From Prochlorococcus sp. AG-679-K21 (GTDB lineage: Bacteria > Cyanobacteriota > Cyanobacteriia > PCC-6307 > Cyanobiaceae), in assembly GCA_003208885.1 (NCBI GenBank), contig QCUP01000002.1, positions 1-64,000 on the forward strand: a stretch of 64,000 bases of DNA. Reading direction: 5' to 3'. How positions within the stretch are numbered: the first letter of the stretch is position 1; every line of letters starts with the position of its first letter. The notes under the pieces are model-generated. The model was not told the origin of the DNA and ran no database searches. It saw only the letters and a program-made list of their open reading frames with translations. The position numbers were made by a program, and so were the translations under genes. This document shows positions 9,356 to 19,753 of the stretch, one piece after another.

Positions 9356-11551
9356 GTGAATTATAGTTGTAATAGCCATAAATTATTCTTGTCTAAATAT
9401 TTACTTGAGATAGGAACAGAAGAGTTACCAGCAAAATTTTCTCATTCTGTAATAAACCAAATTAATTCTCTTATAAAATTTGAATTTGATAAAAAACTTA
9501 TCAAATTTAATAATATTATTTGCACCTCCACACCAAGAAGAATCGTTCTATTCCTTGACGGGTTAGTTGATCAGGCGGATGATAAGACAGTTATAAGAAA
9601 AGGACCAAAAGCTACTTCTGCATTTCTAAATGGCTTACCAACAAATGCTGCCATAGGTTTTGCAAATAGTTTAGGAATTAATATAGATGACTTAGAAATA
9701 AGGCAAACAGAAAAAGGTGAGTTTGTATTCGGAACAAAAATTGAGAAAGGAGAATCTACAAAATCTTCTTTATCTTCAATAATCCCTAGAGTAATAAAAA
9801 ATTTGCAAGGCCCTCGATTCATGAAATGGGGATGTGGAAGCTTTAAATTTTCAAGACCTATCAGATGGTTAGTCTCTCTTTACAATGATGAAATTCTTGA
9901 TTTTGTTTTCGATGAATGTGATCCTAAGATTTCAATAAGCAACAAATCAAAAAGTCATAGATTAATTAATAAAGTTATTGAAATTCATTCTCCAGATAAT
10001 TACTTTGAATTAATGGCTAAGAGTGGAGTTTTTGTTAAAAGAGAAGAAAGAAAAGAAAAAATTTTTAATCTCATAAATCAAGAATCTCAATTGGTTAATT
10101 TAGATCCCGATCTTTCAGATCATTTACTGAACGAACTAACTGATTTAGTTGAATTCCCTAATTTAATAACTAGTAACTTTGATAAGCAATTTCTTAATTT
10201 GCCTGTTGAAGTTCTCTCGACGGTAATGAAAAATCACCAAAGATATATTCCTCTTCTAAAAAAAGATAAAACATTTTCTAAATTAGATTTGAGTTCTGAA
10301 AAAGTTATAAGTACAAATTTCTTTGTCTTATCTAATGGTCTTAGAGAATCTAATAATATTATTTCTAAGGGGAATGAAAAAGTATTAAGGGCTAGATTCT
10401 CTGATGCGAAGTTTTTTGTAGAAAGTGACATAAAAGTTTCTTCTAAAGAAAGGAATGAAAAACTTAAAACTGTTTCTTACTTGAAAGGAATGAGTAATGT
10501 TTTTAAAAGAGTAAAAAGAATTGAGGCTATATCAGAAAAGATACTTAATTACTTAAATGATGAATCTTTAGACAGAAAAAAAGTAATAGAAGCTGCAAAG
10601 TATTGTAAAAACGATTTATGTAGTGAAATTGTTTATGAATTCCCAGAATTGCAGGGAATAATGGGTGGTAAATACTTACGAAATGAGGGTTTTAGTAAAG
10701 ATATTTGTTTAGCTGTAGCTGAACATTATTTGCCCGGTTTTTATAAAGATGATTTGCCTTCTACAAAATATGGAGCTATTGTCTCTATTGCTGACAAAAT
10801 TGAAACTTTAATAAGCATATTTATTTCTGGAAAAAGACCAAGCGGTTCATCTGATCCTTATGCACTTAGAAGGAATTTAAATGGAGTTATTGTAATTATT
10901 TGGCATTTTGACCTAGATTTAGATATTGAAAATATTTTTGAAGAACTTCTTGAATATTGGAATATTTCACTCCCAAATTTGAAATTTGTTAAAGAAAAAG
11001 TTTTAAATGATTTAATTGAATTTACTAATCAAAGAATTATTAGCCATCTTGATGAATTATCAATCAGTAAAAATCTAATTAAAGCGATTTGTTTTATTGA
11101 TCCCTCCACTGAAAAAAGCATAATGAATATTTTGGATTTAAAAAAAAGAATTAATACTATTAATCAACTTAAAGGAAAAGCAGATTTTTCTGAAATTCAA
11201 AAAGTTATCTCCAGAGTTAGTAAACTTGCTCAGCATGGAAATCTTAAAACAACTATTTTTTCATACAAAGATTATGTAAATCCAGATCTATTTGAAAAAG
11301 AATGTGAAACCAAGGTATTTGAATTAATCAAAGAATTAGATGAAATTATTAAATTACCGAATTGGGATTATTTTCAACTATTTAAACTATTTGAGGCTAA
11401 TTCTAATAATCTTAATGAACTTTTTGATAATGAAAGAGGTGTTCTGATCATGGTAGAAGATCCTGAAATAAGAAATAATCGTCTCAATTTATTAGGTTTG
11501 GTAAGGAACTACTCTTTAAAAATTGCTGACTTTACACTTTTTAACTCTTAA
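9356..11551 (+). CDS. glyS: Glycyl-tRNA synthetase beta subunit
   Basis: The beta subunit of the alpha2-beta2 bacterial glycyl-tRNA synthetase, which carries tRNA recognition. The family motif LLEIGTEELPAKF lies near the N-terminus, with TPRRIVLF, SRPIRWLV and the HD-like and anticodon-binding regions following. As drawn (GTG 9356) the protein has 731 residues. TTG 9389, eleven codons in, would start it as MSKYLLEIGTEELP, the usual form, and may be the true start. It overlaps the end of chlP by 11 nt tail to tail. Confidence 0.96.
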   Translation: MNYSCNSHKLFLSKYLLEIGTEELPAKFSHSVINQINSLIKFEFDKKLIKFNNIICTSTPRRIVLFLDGLVDQADDKTVIRKGPKATSAFLNGLPTNAAIGFANSLGINIDDLEIRQTEKGEFVFGTKIEKGESTKSSLSSIIPRVIKNLQGPRFMKWGCGSFKFSRPIRWLVSLYNDEILDFVFDECDPKISISNKSKSHRLINKVIEIHSPDNYFELMAKSGVFVKREERKEKIFNLINQESQLVNLDPDLSDHLLNELTDLVEFPNLITSNFDKQFLNLPVEVLSTVMKNHQRYIPLLKKDKTFSKLDLSSEKVISTNFFVLSNGLRESNNIISKGNEKVLRARFSDAKFFVESDIKVSSKERNEKLKTVSYLKGMSNVFKRVKRIEAISEKILNYLNDESLDRKKVIEAAKYCKNDLCSEIVYEFPELQGIMGGKYLRNEGFSKDICLAVAEHYLPGFYKDDLPSTKYGAIVSIADKIETLISIFISGKRPSGSSDPYALRRNLNGVIVIIWHFDLDLDIENIFEELLEYWNISLPNLKFVKEKVLNDLIEFTNQRIISHLDELSISKNLIKAICFIDPSTEKSIMNILDLKKRINTINQLKGKADFSEIQKVISRVSKLAQHGNLKTTIFSYKDYVNPDLFEKECETKVFELIKELDEIIKLPNWDYFQLFKLFEANSNNLNELFDNERGVLIMVEDPEIRNNRLNLLGLVRNYSLKIADFTLFNS

Positions 11552-12872
11552 CTTTAATTCCACCTTTAATTGAATAGTTTTTTAACATTTTTTCTACTTC
11601 TTTTTCTTCTCTTACAGCACTATTAACTGGTTTGTATTTTAGTGGCGCGAGTGCTTTTCCTCTTAAAATTGATCCAAGAGTAAGCATAGTAAGTTTAATT
11701 TGCTGGAGGGGTTTCATTGCAACAACTCGTTTGTAAAGGTAACTATCAAAAGTGAGTCTTTGAACATCCATATCATCACACATTTCTACAAAAGCTTCTC
11801 TAGCAGAATCATTTCTATAAAAAATATTTTGAAGAATTTCTAATACTTTGTAGGTTGTTCCATATTTTTTGTCCCATTTCTTTAAATAATTTTTTAAATC
11901 TTTTTCTGATGGAATTTCTTGCCCATTTTTTGAAGCTTCAACGATTTCTTCAGCACACATTCTCCCACTTTTCGCGGCAAAATAAATACCTTCTCCAGAG
12001 CTTTTCGTTACATAACCTGCTGCATCTCCTACCAGAGCCATTCTTCCTACAACTCTCCGAGGTCTTGGATGCTCCGGGATAGGATGTGCTTCGACTTTGA
12101 TAACTTCTCCATTAACGAGTCGTTTTTTTGCTCTATTCCTTACACCTTCTTGAAGACCTTTTATTAGTGATTGGTTTTTTTGCATTGTGCCTGTTCCTAC
12201 TGCGACATGATCATATTTAGGAAATACCCAACCATAAAAGTCTGGAGAAACATCAGTACCTACATACATTTCAGCAAGGTCTTCGTAGTAACCCATTTCC
12301 TCTTTAGGCAATTTAATTCTTTCTTGGAAAGCAATAGCTACTTTGTAATCGCCAGCATCCATAGCTTTAGCAACTCTGCTGTTTGCGCCGTCAGCACCAA
12401 TCAAGAGGTCTACAGTTAGCTCTTTTAGTTCTCCTTTCTTGTCTCCAGAAGAAAAATCAGAATAAGAAAGTTTGTAAGGACCTTGATTATCTTTACCAGT
12501 TTCAATTGAAGTAACTAATCCATTAATTAATGTTGCCCCAAGTTCAGATGCTCTGTTTCTCATAAATGCATCCATAACTTCCCTTCTGCACATTCCTATG
12601 TATTCATTTTCACTTTTGCCATAAACATTATCCAAGCTAATATCAACTTCTCTGTTAGAAGGAGATATCATTTTCATATGTCTTACTTTTCTATCTATAA
12701 TAGATTCTGGCAAGTCAAACTCTTCAACCATGCAAAGTGGGATAGCTCCCCCACAAGGTTTTGCATTATCTAATTTCCTCTCAAAAAGCCAAGTTTTTAT
12801 CCCAGATTTAGCAAGTATTTCAGCAGCACATGAACCACTTGGACCTCCACCGATAACAGCAACTCTCAACAT
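11541..12872 (-). CDS. chlP: Geranylgeranyl reductase
   Basis: Reduces geranylgeranyl groups to phytyl for chlorophyll (including divinyl chlorophyll) and tocopherol synthesis. The 443-residue flavoprotein begins with the FAD-binding GGGPSG at residues 8-13, has KPCGGAIPLCM typical of ChlP/BchP, and GDAAGYVTKSSGEGI for the second FAD contact. Length fits cyanobacterial ChlP. The ATG at 12872 is clear. It acts at the thylakoid membrane although no transmembrane helix is obvious. Confidence 0.97.
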   Translation of the reverse strand: MLRVAVIGGGPSGSCAAEILAKSGIKTWLFERKLDNAKPCGGAIPLCMVEEFDLPESIIDRKVRHMKMISPSNREVDISLDNVYGKSENEYIGMCRREVMDAFMRNRASELGATLINGLVTSIETGKDNQGPYKLSYSDFSSGDKKGELKELTVDLLIGADGANSRVAKAMDAGDYKVAIAFQERIKLPKEEMGYYEDLAEMYVGTDVSPDFYGWVFPKYDHVAVGTGTMQKNQSLIKGLQEGVRNRAKKRLVNGEVIKVEAHPIPEHPRPRRVVGRMALVGDAAGYVTKSSGEGIYFAAKSGRMCAEEIVEASKNGQEIPSEKDLKNYLKKWDKKYGTTYKVLEILQNIFYRNDSAREAFVEMCDDMDVQRLTFDSYLYKRVVAMKPLQQIKLTMLTLGSILRGKALAPLKYKPVNSAVREEKEVEKMLKNYSIKGGIKVKS

Positions 12873-12980
12873 TTAATAATAATATATACCTATTTAAAAC
12901 TACATCTATTTTGCTTAGAAAAGTGCATTTCTTAAAATAATAGTTAATATCGAAATATCTTTTATATTTTAGAAATATTT

Positions 12981-13724
12981 TTGAAAAAAAAGAATTATAT
13001 AAATCAAACCAAAGATATACCAGTCGCAGAGAGAAGATACTTAAATCAGAACTATTTAAAATTCAAGAAAAATTTTTTATTTTTAGTACCTTTTTTAATA
13101 TTAATTTTATCTTTTACTGGATTGAGCTTGTTTAGGAATTCAAAAATTAGTTCTTTTGTGAATACATATATTTATACTCCTAATAATATTGATCAAAGTA
13201 TCTTGGGCCATTTACCCTACAAGGAAATTTCAAAAGAAAAATTGGTTTTGATTGAACCTAATATTGAAGTTCATATCGACATGAGTAAACCCCTTCTCAA
13301 AATGAGGGATGATGCTAAGAAAGATGGAATATATTTGGTATTCCTTAGTGGTTATAGGTCAATAAATTTGCAAAAAGATATTTTTTATTCTTTAAAATCC
13401 ATTAGAAATCAAATAGCTTCAGAAAGGGCTAGGGTTTCAGCACCTCCTGGATATTCTGAGCATAGTACTGGATTTGCCATTGATATTGGAGATGCTTATA
13501 AAAGAGAGACAGACTTTGAAGTTCAGTTTGAGAACACCGATGCTTTTAGATGGCTTAAAAAGAATGCAGCTAAGTATCACTTCAAATTATCTTTCAATCA
13601 AAATAACAAAGATGTTGATTATGAGCCTTGGCATTGGAGATTTGAAGGATCCATTGAGGCTCTCAAAGTTTTTGAAACATCAAATAGGAATTTAAAAAAC
13701 ACTATAAAAGTAAAAAACTGGTGA
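12981..13724 (+). CDS. D-alanyl-D-alanine carboxypeptidase, VanY type, membrane-anchored
   Basis: A 247-residue M15B zinc peptidase that trims the terminal D-Ala of peptidoglycan stem peptides. A single N-terminal membrane helix (residues 32-51) points the catalytic domain outwards. Active-site motifs are SGYRS (123-127), His161 and Asp168 in SEHSTGFAIDIGD, and Glu215 and His218 in EPWHWRF. The start is TTG at 12981. Together with the VanX-type dipeptidase at 6820 it suggests peptidoglycan trimming and D-Ala recovery. No resistance operon is seen. Confidence 0.9.
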   Translation: MKKKNYINQTKDIPVAERRYLNQNYLKFKKNFLFLVPFLILILSFTGLSLFRNSKISSFVNTYIYTPNNIDQSILGHLPYKEISKEKLVLIEPNIEVHIDMSKPLLKMRDDAKKDGIYLVFLSGYRSINLQKDIFYSLKSIRNQIASERARVSAPPGYSEHSTGFAIDIGDAYKRETDFEVQFENTDAFRWLKKNAAKYHFKLSFNQNNKDVDYEPWHWRFEGSIEALKVFETSNRNLKNTIKVKNW

Positions 13725-13826
13725 CAATTTTATATATGATTTTCAAAGTCTTATAATTAAACCTTCAGAATAAGCATTCTTTGGGTTAGCCTTAATATAG
13801 TCAATTAATGGTTTGTAAGATTTTAG

Positions 13827-15629
13827 ATGTCAACTTCAATTAAAGAAATAAGAAACGTAGCAATTATAGCTCATGTAGATCATGGAAAAACAACCCTTGT
13901 AGATGCATTATTATCTCAATCCGGAATATTTCGAGATAATGAAGTAGTGCCTACTTGCGTGATGGATTCAAATGATTTGGAGAGAGAAAGAGGCATAACA
14001 ATCCTTTCAAAAAATACAGCTGTTAATTATAAAAATACTAGAATCAATATCATTGATACACCCGGACATGCTGACTTTGGAGGAGAAGTTGAGAGGGTTT
14101 TGGGCATGGTTGATGGCTGTTTATTAATCGTTGATGCTAATGAGGGGCCTATGCCTCAAACAAGGTTTGTATTGAAAAAAGCTTTAGAAAAAGGTCTTAG
14201 GCCTATAGTTTTTGTAAATAAGATAGATAGACCTAGAGTCGTCCCAGAAATTGCTGTTGATAAAGTTCTTGATTTATTTCTTGAATTAGGCGCAGATGAT
14301 GATCAATGCGATTTTCCTTATTTATTTGGGAGTGGATTATCTGGCTTTGCAAAAGAAGAAATGGAATCAAATAATGATAATATGATGCCTCTTTTTGAAG
14401 CTATTCTTAGGCATGTACCACCACCTGTTGGAGATTTAAATAAGCCTCTGCAGCTTCAAATTACAACTTTGGATTATTCTGATTTCTTAGGAAGAATTGT
14501 GATTGGAAAGATTCATAATGGAACTATAAAAAATGGCCAACAAGCAAGCCTAATAAAAGAAAGTGGGAAAACTATTAAGGGTAAAGTAAGTAAACTTTTA
14601 GGATTTGAAGGATTACAAAGAATTGATATTAATGAGGCCTTTGCCGGAGATATTGTTGCAGTTTCGGGTTTTGATGATGTAAATATTGGAGAAACTATTG
14701 CTTGTCCTGATTCTCCTCATCCACTTCCTTTAATTAAAGTTGATGAACCGACATTAAATATGACCTTTGTTGTAAATGATTCTCCATTTGCGGGTAAAGA
14801 AGGGAAATTCGTTACTAGTAGACAATTAAAAAATAGATTGGAGAGGGAATTATTAACTAATGTAGCCCTAAGAGTTGAAGAAACCGATTCTCCAGATAGA
14901 TTTTCTGTGTCTGGGAGAGGTGAACTTCATTTGGGGATTCTGATAGAAACAATGAGAAGAGAAGGTTTTGAATTCCAAATCTCGCAACCTCAAGTTATTT
15001 TTAGAGAAATTGATGATGTTCAATGCGAACCCATAGAAACATTAGTTTTAGATGTTCCAGAAGTAGCAGTTGGCTCTTGTATTGAAAAATTGGGATCAAG
15101 AAAAGCTGAGATGAAAAACATGCAGACAAGTTCAGATGGAAGAACCCAGTTAGAATTTCTTGTGCCATCAAGAGGTCTTATAGGCTTTCGTGGTGAATTT
15201 GTTCGAATAACTAGAGGCGAAGGAATTATGAGTCACTCTTTTTATGAATATAAACCTAAAGCTGGAGATTTTGAAACGAGAAGAAATGGTGTACTTATTT
15301 CATTTGAAGAGGGCACTGCTACATTCTATGCTTTAAAAAATGCGGAAGATAGAGGTGTTTACTTTATTAAACCAGGAGTGAAAGTTTATAAAGGAATGAT
15401 TATTGGCGAGAATAATAGATCACAAGATTTAGAATTAAATATCTGTAAAACAAAGCAATTGACTAATATGAGATCTGCTGGAGCTGAAGAATTAGATACT
15501 TTACAATCTCCTGTAGATATTACACTTGAGCGAGCACTTGAATATATAGGTCCCGATGAAATGTTAGAGGTGACGCCTGATTCAATAAGAATGAGGAAAT
15601 TAAATAAGAAGAAGGCTATCAAAAAATAA
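13827..15629 (+). CDS. typA: GTP-binding protein TypA/BipA
   Basis: A translational GTPase that binds the ribosome and helps assembly and stress adaptation. The 600-residue protein has the G-domain motifs AHVDHGKT (15-22), the switch [17 protein letters not shown] and NKIDR, then EF-G-like domains and the TypA-specific C-terminus ([11 protein letters not shown]). Length is typical. The DUF309 gene begins 6 nt after its stop, suggesting an operon with it and lptB. Confidence 0.97.
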   Translation: MSTSIKEIRNVAIIAHVDHGKTTLVDALLSQSGIFRDNEVVPTCVMDSNDLERERGITILSKNTAVNYKNTRINIIDTPGHADFGGEVERVLGMVDGCLLIVDANEGPMPQTRFVLKKALEKGLRPIVFVNKIDRPRVVPEIAVDKVLDLFLELGADDDQCDFPYLFGSGLSGFAKEEMESNNDNMMPLFEAILRHVPPPVGDLNKPLQLQITTLDYSDFLGRIVIGKIHNGTIKNGQQASLIKESGKTIKGKVSKLLGFEGLQRIDINEAFAGDIVAVSGFDDVNIGETIACPDSPHPLPLIKVDEPTLNMTFVVNDSPFAGKEGKFVTSRQLKNRLERELLTNVALRVEETDSPDRFSVSGRGELHLGILIETMRREGFEFQISQPQVIFREIDDVQCEPIETLVLDVPEVAVGSCIEKLGSRKAEMKNMQTSSDGRTQLEFLVPSRGLIGFRGEFVRITRGEGIMSHSFYEYKPKAGDFETRRNGVLISFEEGTATFYALKNAEDRGVYFIKPGVKVYKGMIIGENNRSQDLELNICKTKQLTNMRSAGAEELDTLQSPVDITLERALEYIGPDEMLEVTPDSIRMRKLNKKKAIKK

Positions 15630-15635
15630 AATATT

Positions 15636-16016
15636 ATGGGAGAAAATATTAAAAGTTTTCAGGATACTTTTTTTGATGCTTTAAATCTCTTTAATAATCA
15701 AAAATGGTATGAAGCTCATGATGCTTTTGAAGATATATGGAATACTCTTGATGGAGATGAGAGACAAATTATACAAGGAATACTTCAAGTATCCGTTTCT
15801 CAATTTCATTTAAGTAAAGGGAATCTAAATGGAGCGACTATATTATTAGGAGAGGGCTTAGGTAGGATAAAAAATAGAACTAATATTGATTTAGGAATTG
15901 ATCTCGATTCTTTTTGCAAATGTCTTGAGGAATTATTACGAAAACTTCAATATCAAGAGGAATTAACTAAAAATGATAAACCTTACCTATTTATAAAAGA
16001 GAAAAATGAATTTTGA
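15636..16016 (+). CDS. DUF309 family protein
   Basis: A 126-residue helical protein with the DUF309 hallmark HxxxE: residues near 25-32 read WYEAHDAFEDIW, followed by IIQGILQVSVSQFHLSKGN. The His and Glu residues could bind metal, but no function is established for the family. It starts 6 nt after typA and its last 11 nt overlap the start of lptB, so translational coupling is likely. Function is unknown. Confidence 0.8.
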   Translation: MGENIKSFQDTFFDALNLFNNQKWYEAHDAFEDIWNTLDGDERQIIQGILQVSVSQFHLSKGNLNGATILLGEGLGRIKNRTNIDLGIDLDSFCKCLEELLRKLQYQEELTKNDKPYLFIKEKNEF

Positions 16017-16734
16017 AATAAAAAATGTATTTCTGACTATTGAAGGAAAATCTATAGTTAATGATGTGTCAATAAAGGTATGCCCAGGTGAAATTGTTGG
16101 TTTAATGGGACCTAATGGAGCTGGTAAAACAACTACTTTTAATCTTGCAGTTGGAAATTTAAAACCTGATAAAGGAGATATACTAATAAATGGCAAGTCT
16201 ATAAAAAATTTGCCTTTGCCTAGAAGAGCAAGACTTGGTTTGGGATATTTAACTCAAGAAGCAAGTGTATTTAGAGATCTTACAGTTAAAGAAAATATTG
16301 ACTTAGCCTTACATAATTCATTTTTGACAAGCGCAATAGTAAGAAATAAGAGAGAAAAAATAATTAATGAATTTAATCTTAATAAAGTTGTTGATAATTA
16401 TGGGTATCAACTATCTGGAGGGGAGAGGAGAAGGTGTGAAATCGCAAGAGCTCTATCAGTCGGAATAAAAGGACCTAAATATTTACTATTGGATGAACCT
16501 TTTGCTGGGATCGACCCATTAGCTGTGAATGATTTAAAGAAACTTATTTTTAAACTTAGTAAGAGTGGCATGGGAATTCTCATAACAGACCATAATGTAA
16601 GAGAGACTCTATTAATTACAAGCAAATCATATGTTTTAAGTGAAGGAAAGATTCTTGCACATGGATCATCTGATGAACTCGCAAATAATCAAATAGTGAA
16701 AAAGTTTTATTTGGGGGATGATTTTCAGCTTTGA
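16006..16734 (+). CDS. lptB: LPS export ABC transporter ATPase LptB
   Basis: The cytoplasmic ATPase of the Lpt machinery that extracts lipopolysaccharide for transport to the outer membrane. The 242-residue product has Walker A GPNGAGKT (35-42), the LptB-type TQEASVFRDLTV, signature LSGGERRRCEIARAL, Walker B and D-loop LLLDEPFAGIDP, and the H-loop DHNVRETL. It overlaps the DUF309 gene by 11 nt. The LptFG-type partners are not in the window. Confidence 0.94.
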   Translation: MNFEIKNVFLTIEGKSIVNDVSIKVCPGEIVGLMGPNGAGKTTTFNLAVGNLKPDKGDILINGKSIKNLPLPRRARLGLGYLTQEASVFRDLTVKENIDLALHNSFLTSAIVRNKREKIINEFNLNKVVDNYGYQLSGGERRRCEIARALSVGIKGPKYLLLDEPFAGIDPLAVNDLKKLIFKLSKSGMGILITDHNVRETLLITSKSYVLSEGKILAHGSSDELANNQIVKKFYLGDDFQL

Positions 16735-16837
16735 GTAATGTAATTAAGAAATAAATTTAAATTAAAATATTTCATATAATCATGAATTTTTTATTATTTT
16801 ATAAATAAGTCAAATAATACAGTCTTATATTTTACTG

Positions 16838-17782
16838 ATGATACTTGATGGTTTTATAAAAAATTTAATCTACGATCCGGTATCTTCTCTAGGCCTTTTA
16901 ATTTTTTATTTTTTATTAATTAATTTGCCTATCTCTCTAGTAGCCTTATTTAATAAAAAATCTTCTTTATATGTGAGATTAATTACTATCTTAATTAATC
17001 TCTTCATAGCTTTACAGCTTATCTCAAGATGGATTGTCTCTGGACATTTCCCAATAAGTAATTTATATGAATCTCTTTATTTCTTAGTTTGGGGTATATC
17101 TTTAGGTCAATTATTAGTTGAGAATGAATACCCGACTCCTATAATTCCAGCAATAGCAATACCTGTTGAACTTTTAACTGTTGCTTTTGCTTGCTTTGTT
17201 TTACCTGAAGATTTAAAGTTATCGTCTAATCTTGTTCCAGCATTAAGATCAAGTTGGTTAATTATGCATGTAAGCGTAGTAATGCTTAGTTATGCCGCTC
17301 TTATCATTGGCTCTTTACTTTCAGCTTCCGTACTATTTATAAATAATAGTCAACCTCTTCAACTTAGAAGTAGTTCTACAGGTGTAGGAGGTTTCAAAAT
17401 ATCTAATTCTTACTCGATAAATAATGTCATTGAGCCTATAAATTTTTCCCACTCTGAGGAATTAGATACTCTTAGTTATCGATCTATATTAGTAGGCTTT
17501 GTTCTTCTCACTCTTGGATTAATTACTGGAGCTATTTGGGCTAATGAAGCGTGGGGTACCTGGTGGAGTTGGGATCCTAAGGAGACATGGGCTTTCATAT
17601 CTTGGTTATTTTATGCTGCCTATTTACATATGAGAATAAGTAGAGGTTGGCAAGGTAGAAGACCTGCATTACTAGCTACTTCTGGTTTTTTTATTGTACT
17701 TATATGTTATATCGGAGTAAATTTCTTAGGTGTAGGTTTACACAGTTATGGTTGGATATTTGGAATAGTTAATTTACTTTAA
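16838..17782 (+). CDS. ccsA: Cytochrome c biogenesis protein CcsA (ResC type)
   Basis: Part of the system II haem delivery and ligation complex (CcsA-CcsB) that attaches haem to c-type cytochromes in the thylakoid lumen. The 314-residue polytopic protein has about eight membrane helices and the tryptophan-rich haem-handling motif [13 protein letters not shown] from residue 239, followed by LHSYGW near the C-terminus. It starts about 100 nt after lptB on the same strand and converges on rpe with a 10-nt gap. Confidence 0.95.
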   Translation: MILDGFIKNLIYDPVSSLGLLIFYFLLINLPISLVALFNKKSSLYVRLITILINLFIALQLISRWIVSGHFPISNLYESLYFLVWGISLGQLLVENEYPTPIIPAIAIPVELLTVAFACFVLPEDLKLSSNLVPALRSSWLIMHVSVVMLSYAALIIGSLLSASVLFINNSQPLQLRSSSTGVGGFKISNSYSINNVIEPINFSHSEELDTLSYRSILVGFVLLTLGLITGAIWANEAWGTWWSWDPKETWAFISWLFYAAYLHMRISRGWQGRRPALLATSGFFIVLICYIGVNFLGVGLHSYGWIFGIVNLL

Positions 17783-17792
17783 GTTCGAGTTA

Positions 17793-18548
17793 TTAAGGCT
17801 CTAAAATTATCTTTCCATTTTGAGCATCTTGCGCAACTGACCTTAATTCATCACAACCCTCTTTTAAAGTTGGATAAGCAAACATTCCACTTCCCGCAAT
17901 AAAACAATTAGCACCGGCTTCTGCACATTGCGAAATGGTCCAATTTGCTTTTATTCCCCCATCAACTTCAATATCTACATTCAAATTCTTTTCAAGTATG
18001 AAATGTCTTATCTTTCTTATTTTATTTAACATTGTTGGTATATAAGCTTGGCCTCCAAATCCCGGATTAACTGTCATTACTAAGACATGATCAACCATGT
18101 CCATAATGTTTTCAATCATTTCAAATGGTGTATGCGGATTTAATGCAACCGACGGGGACCCACCAAGATCTCTTATCTTTCCTAGAACTCTGTGAAGGTG
18201 AACGTTAGCTTCGGCATGAGCTATGACAACTCCTGGCTCTCCATTCGGCCCTTTGGTAGCTTTCACATATGCCTCGAGCATTGTTTCACAATTATATTGA
18301 CTCACCATTAATTGAGTCTCAAAAGGCACCTCGCAATATTTTCTACATGCAGCTATCATTTCAGGTCCAAATGTAAGATTTGGAACAAAATTTCCATCCA
18401 TGACATCAAATTGAATACGGTCAACTCCTGCTTCTTCAAGATCTTTAACACATGCACCCATATTTGCCCAGTCTGCGGGTAGTACGGAAGGAATTATTTG
18501 AATTGGTCGATTAACACCTACTGAATTTTTAGAATTAGTTTCGAGCAT
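17793..18548 (-). CDS. rpe: Ribulose-phosphate 3-epimerase
   Basis: Interconverts ribulose 5-phosphate and xylulose 5-phosphate in the Calvin and pentose phosphate cycles. The 251-residue TIM barrel has IIPSVLPADWANMG, the metal-binding FDVMDGNFVPNLTFG, MTVNPGFGGQ and EVDGGIKAN. It is divergent from glpX across a 186-nt spacer, so two Calvin-cycle genes share one promoter region. Confidence 0.98.
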   Translation of the reverse strand: MLETNSKNSVGVNRPIQIIPSVLPADWANMGACVKDLEEAGVDRIQFDVMDGNFVPNLTFGPEMIAACRKYCEVPFETQLMVSQYNCETMLEAYVKATKGPNGEPGVVIAHAEANVHLHRVLGKIRDLGGSPSVALNPHTPFEMIENIMDMVDHVLVMTVNPGFGGQAYIPTMLNKIRKIRHFILEKNLNVDIEVDGGIKANWTISQCAEAGANCFIAGSGMFAYPTLKEGCDELRSVAQDAQNGKIILEP

Positions 18549-18734
18549 ACAATTTTTAAATATTTAATAAAGATACTATATTTGGTTGTTTATTCCTAAT
18601 TTCAAGTCGCGGCCTGATAAAGTAACATCTGCAAAGAGTTAAAAAAAGCTAATTAGCAAAATAATTCTTATAAAAAAGTCATTTTTTATGAGAATATGTT
18701 TTAAACCTCTTAGAAAATCTTTTAAAATTTAATT

Positions 18735-19736
18735 GTGAATCAAACTTTAATTCAGGAAATTCTCGAAGTAGTCGAGCAAGCTGCAATCGCATCAGCGAAA
18801 CTTACAGGTCTCGGCCAGAAAGACGAAGCTGACGCCGCTGCTGTTGAAGCAATGAGGTTGCGAATGGGTAAAATTGAGATGAAAGGTAAAATTGTGATAG
18901 GTGAAGGAGAACGTGACGAAGCACCAATGTTATATATCGGGGAAGAAGTAGGTAGTGGAAACGGGCCAGGAGTTGACTTCGCTGTAGACCCATGTGAAGG
19001 CACAAATCTTTGTGCTAACAATCAACGAGGATCCATGGCAGTATTAGCTGCCTCAGATACTGGGGGTCTTTTCAATGCGCCTGATTTTTATATGAATAAA
19101 TTAGCAGCACCTCCAGCGGCAAAAGGAAAAGTTGATATTAGGAAATCAGCTACTGAGAATTTAAAGATTTTAAGTAATTGCTTAGATCTAGCGATTGATG
19201 AACTTACTGTAGTGGTTATGGATAGAGCAAGACATAAAGGTTTGATCAAGGAGATTCGAGAATGTGGAGCAAAAATCCAACCAATTTCTGATGGAGATGT
19301 TCAAGCTGCTATTGCATGCGGATTTGCAGGTACAGGGACCCATTGCTTAATGGGTATTGGAGCAGCTCCAGAAGGTGTAATATCAGCTGCTGCTATGAGA
19401 GCTCTTGGTGGACATTTTCAAGGACAGTTAGTTTATGACCCTGCAATTGCGCAAACTACAGAGTGGGCTGACTACACTAAAGAAGGAAATATAAAACGTT
19501 TAAATGAAATGGGAATTACTGATATTGACAAAATCTATGAAGCCAACGAACTTGCCTCAGGAGAAAATGTGATATTTGCGGGTAGTGGAATTACTGATGG
19601 ATTATTATTTGACGGAGTCAAATTTGAAAAAGATTGTACTAGAACCAGTAGCCTTGTAATTAGTACACTAGATAGTACTTGTCGATTTACAAATACAATA
19701 CACATGAAAGATGGTGCTAAAAGCATCAGCCTTTAA
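18735..19736 (+). CDS. glpX: Fructose-1,6-/sedoheptulose-1,7-bisphosphatase, class II
   Basis: The dual F/SBPase of the cyanobacterial Calvin cycle. The 333-residue GlpX-type enzyme has the Li+-sensitive phosphatase motifs [18 protein letters not shown] and [14 protein letters not shown], and [14 protein letters not shown]. The start is GTG at 18735. It is followed by hemA after 17 nt and is divergent from rpe. Regulation probably lies in the 186-nt shared spacer. Confidence 0.97.
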   Translation: MNQTLIQEILEVVEQAAIASAKLTGLGQKDEADAAAVEAMRLRMGKIEMKGKIVIGEGERDEAPMLYIGEEVGSGNGPGVDFAVDPCEGTNLCANNQRGSMAVLAASDTGGLFNAPDFYMNKLAAPPAAKGKVDIRKSATENLKILSNCLDLAIDELTVVVMDRARHKGLIKEIRECGAKIQPISDGDVQAAIACGFAGTGTHCLMGIGAAPEGVISAAAMRALGGHFQGQLVYDPAIAQTTEWADYTKEGNIKRLNEMGITDIDKIYEANELASGENVIFAGSGITDGLLFDGVKFEKDCTRTSSLVISTLDSTCRFTNTIHMKDGAKSISL

Positions 19737-19753
19737 TATCTCAATTTGATTTT

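Noticed and set aside
6820-13724. Vancomycin-resistance locus
   Set aside because: Only VanX- and VanY-type peptidases are present, far apart and without vanH, vanA or a two-component system.
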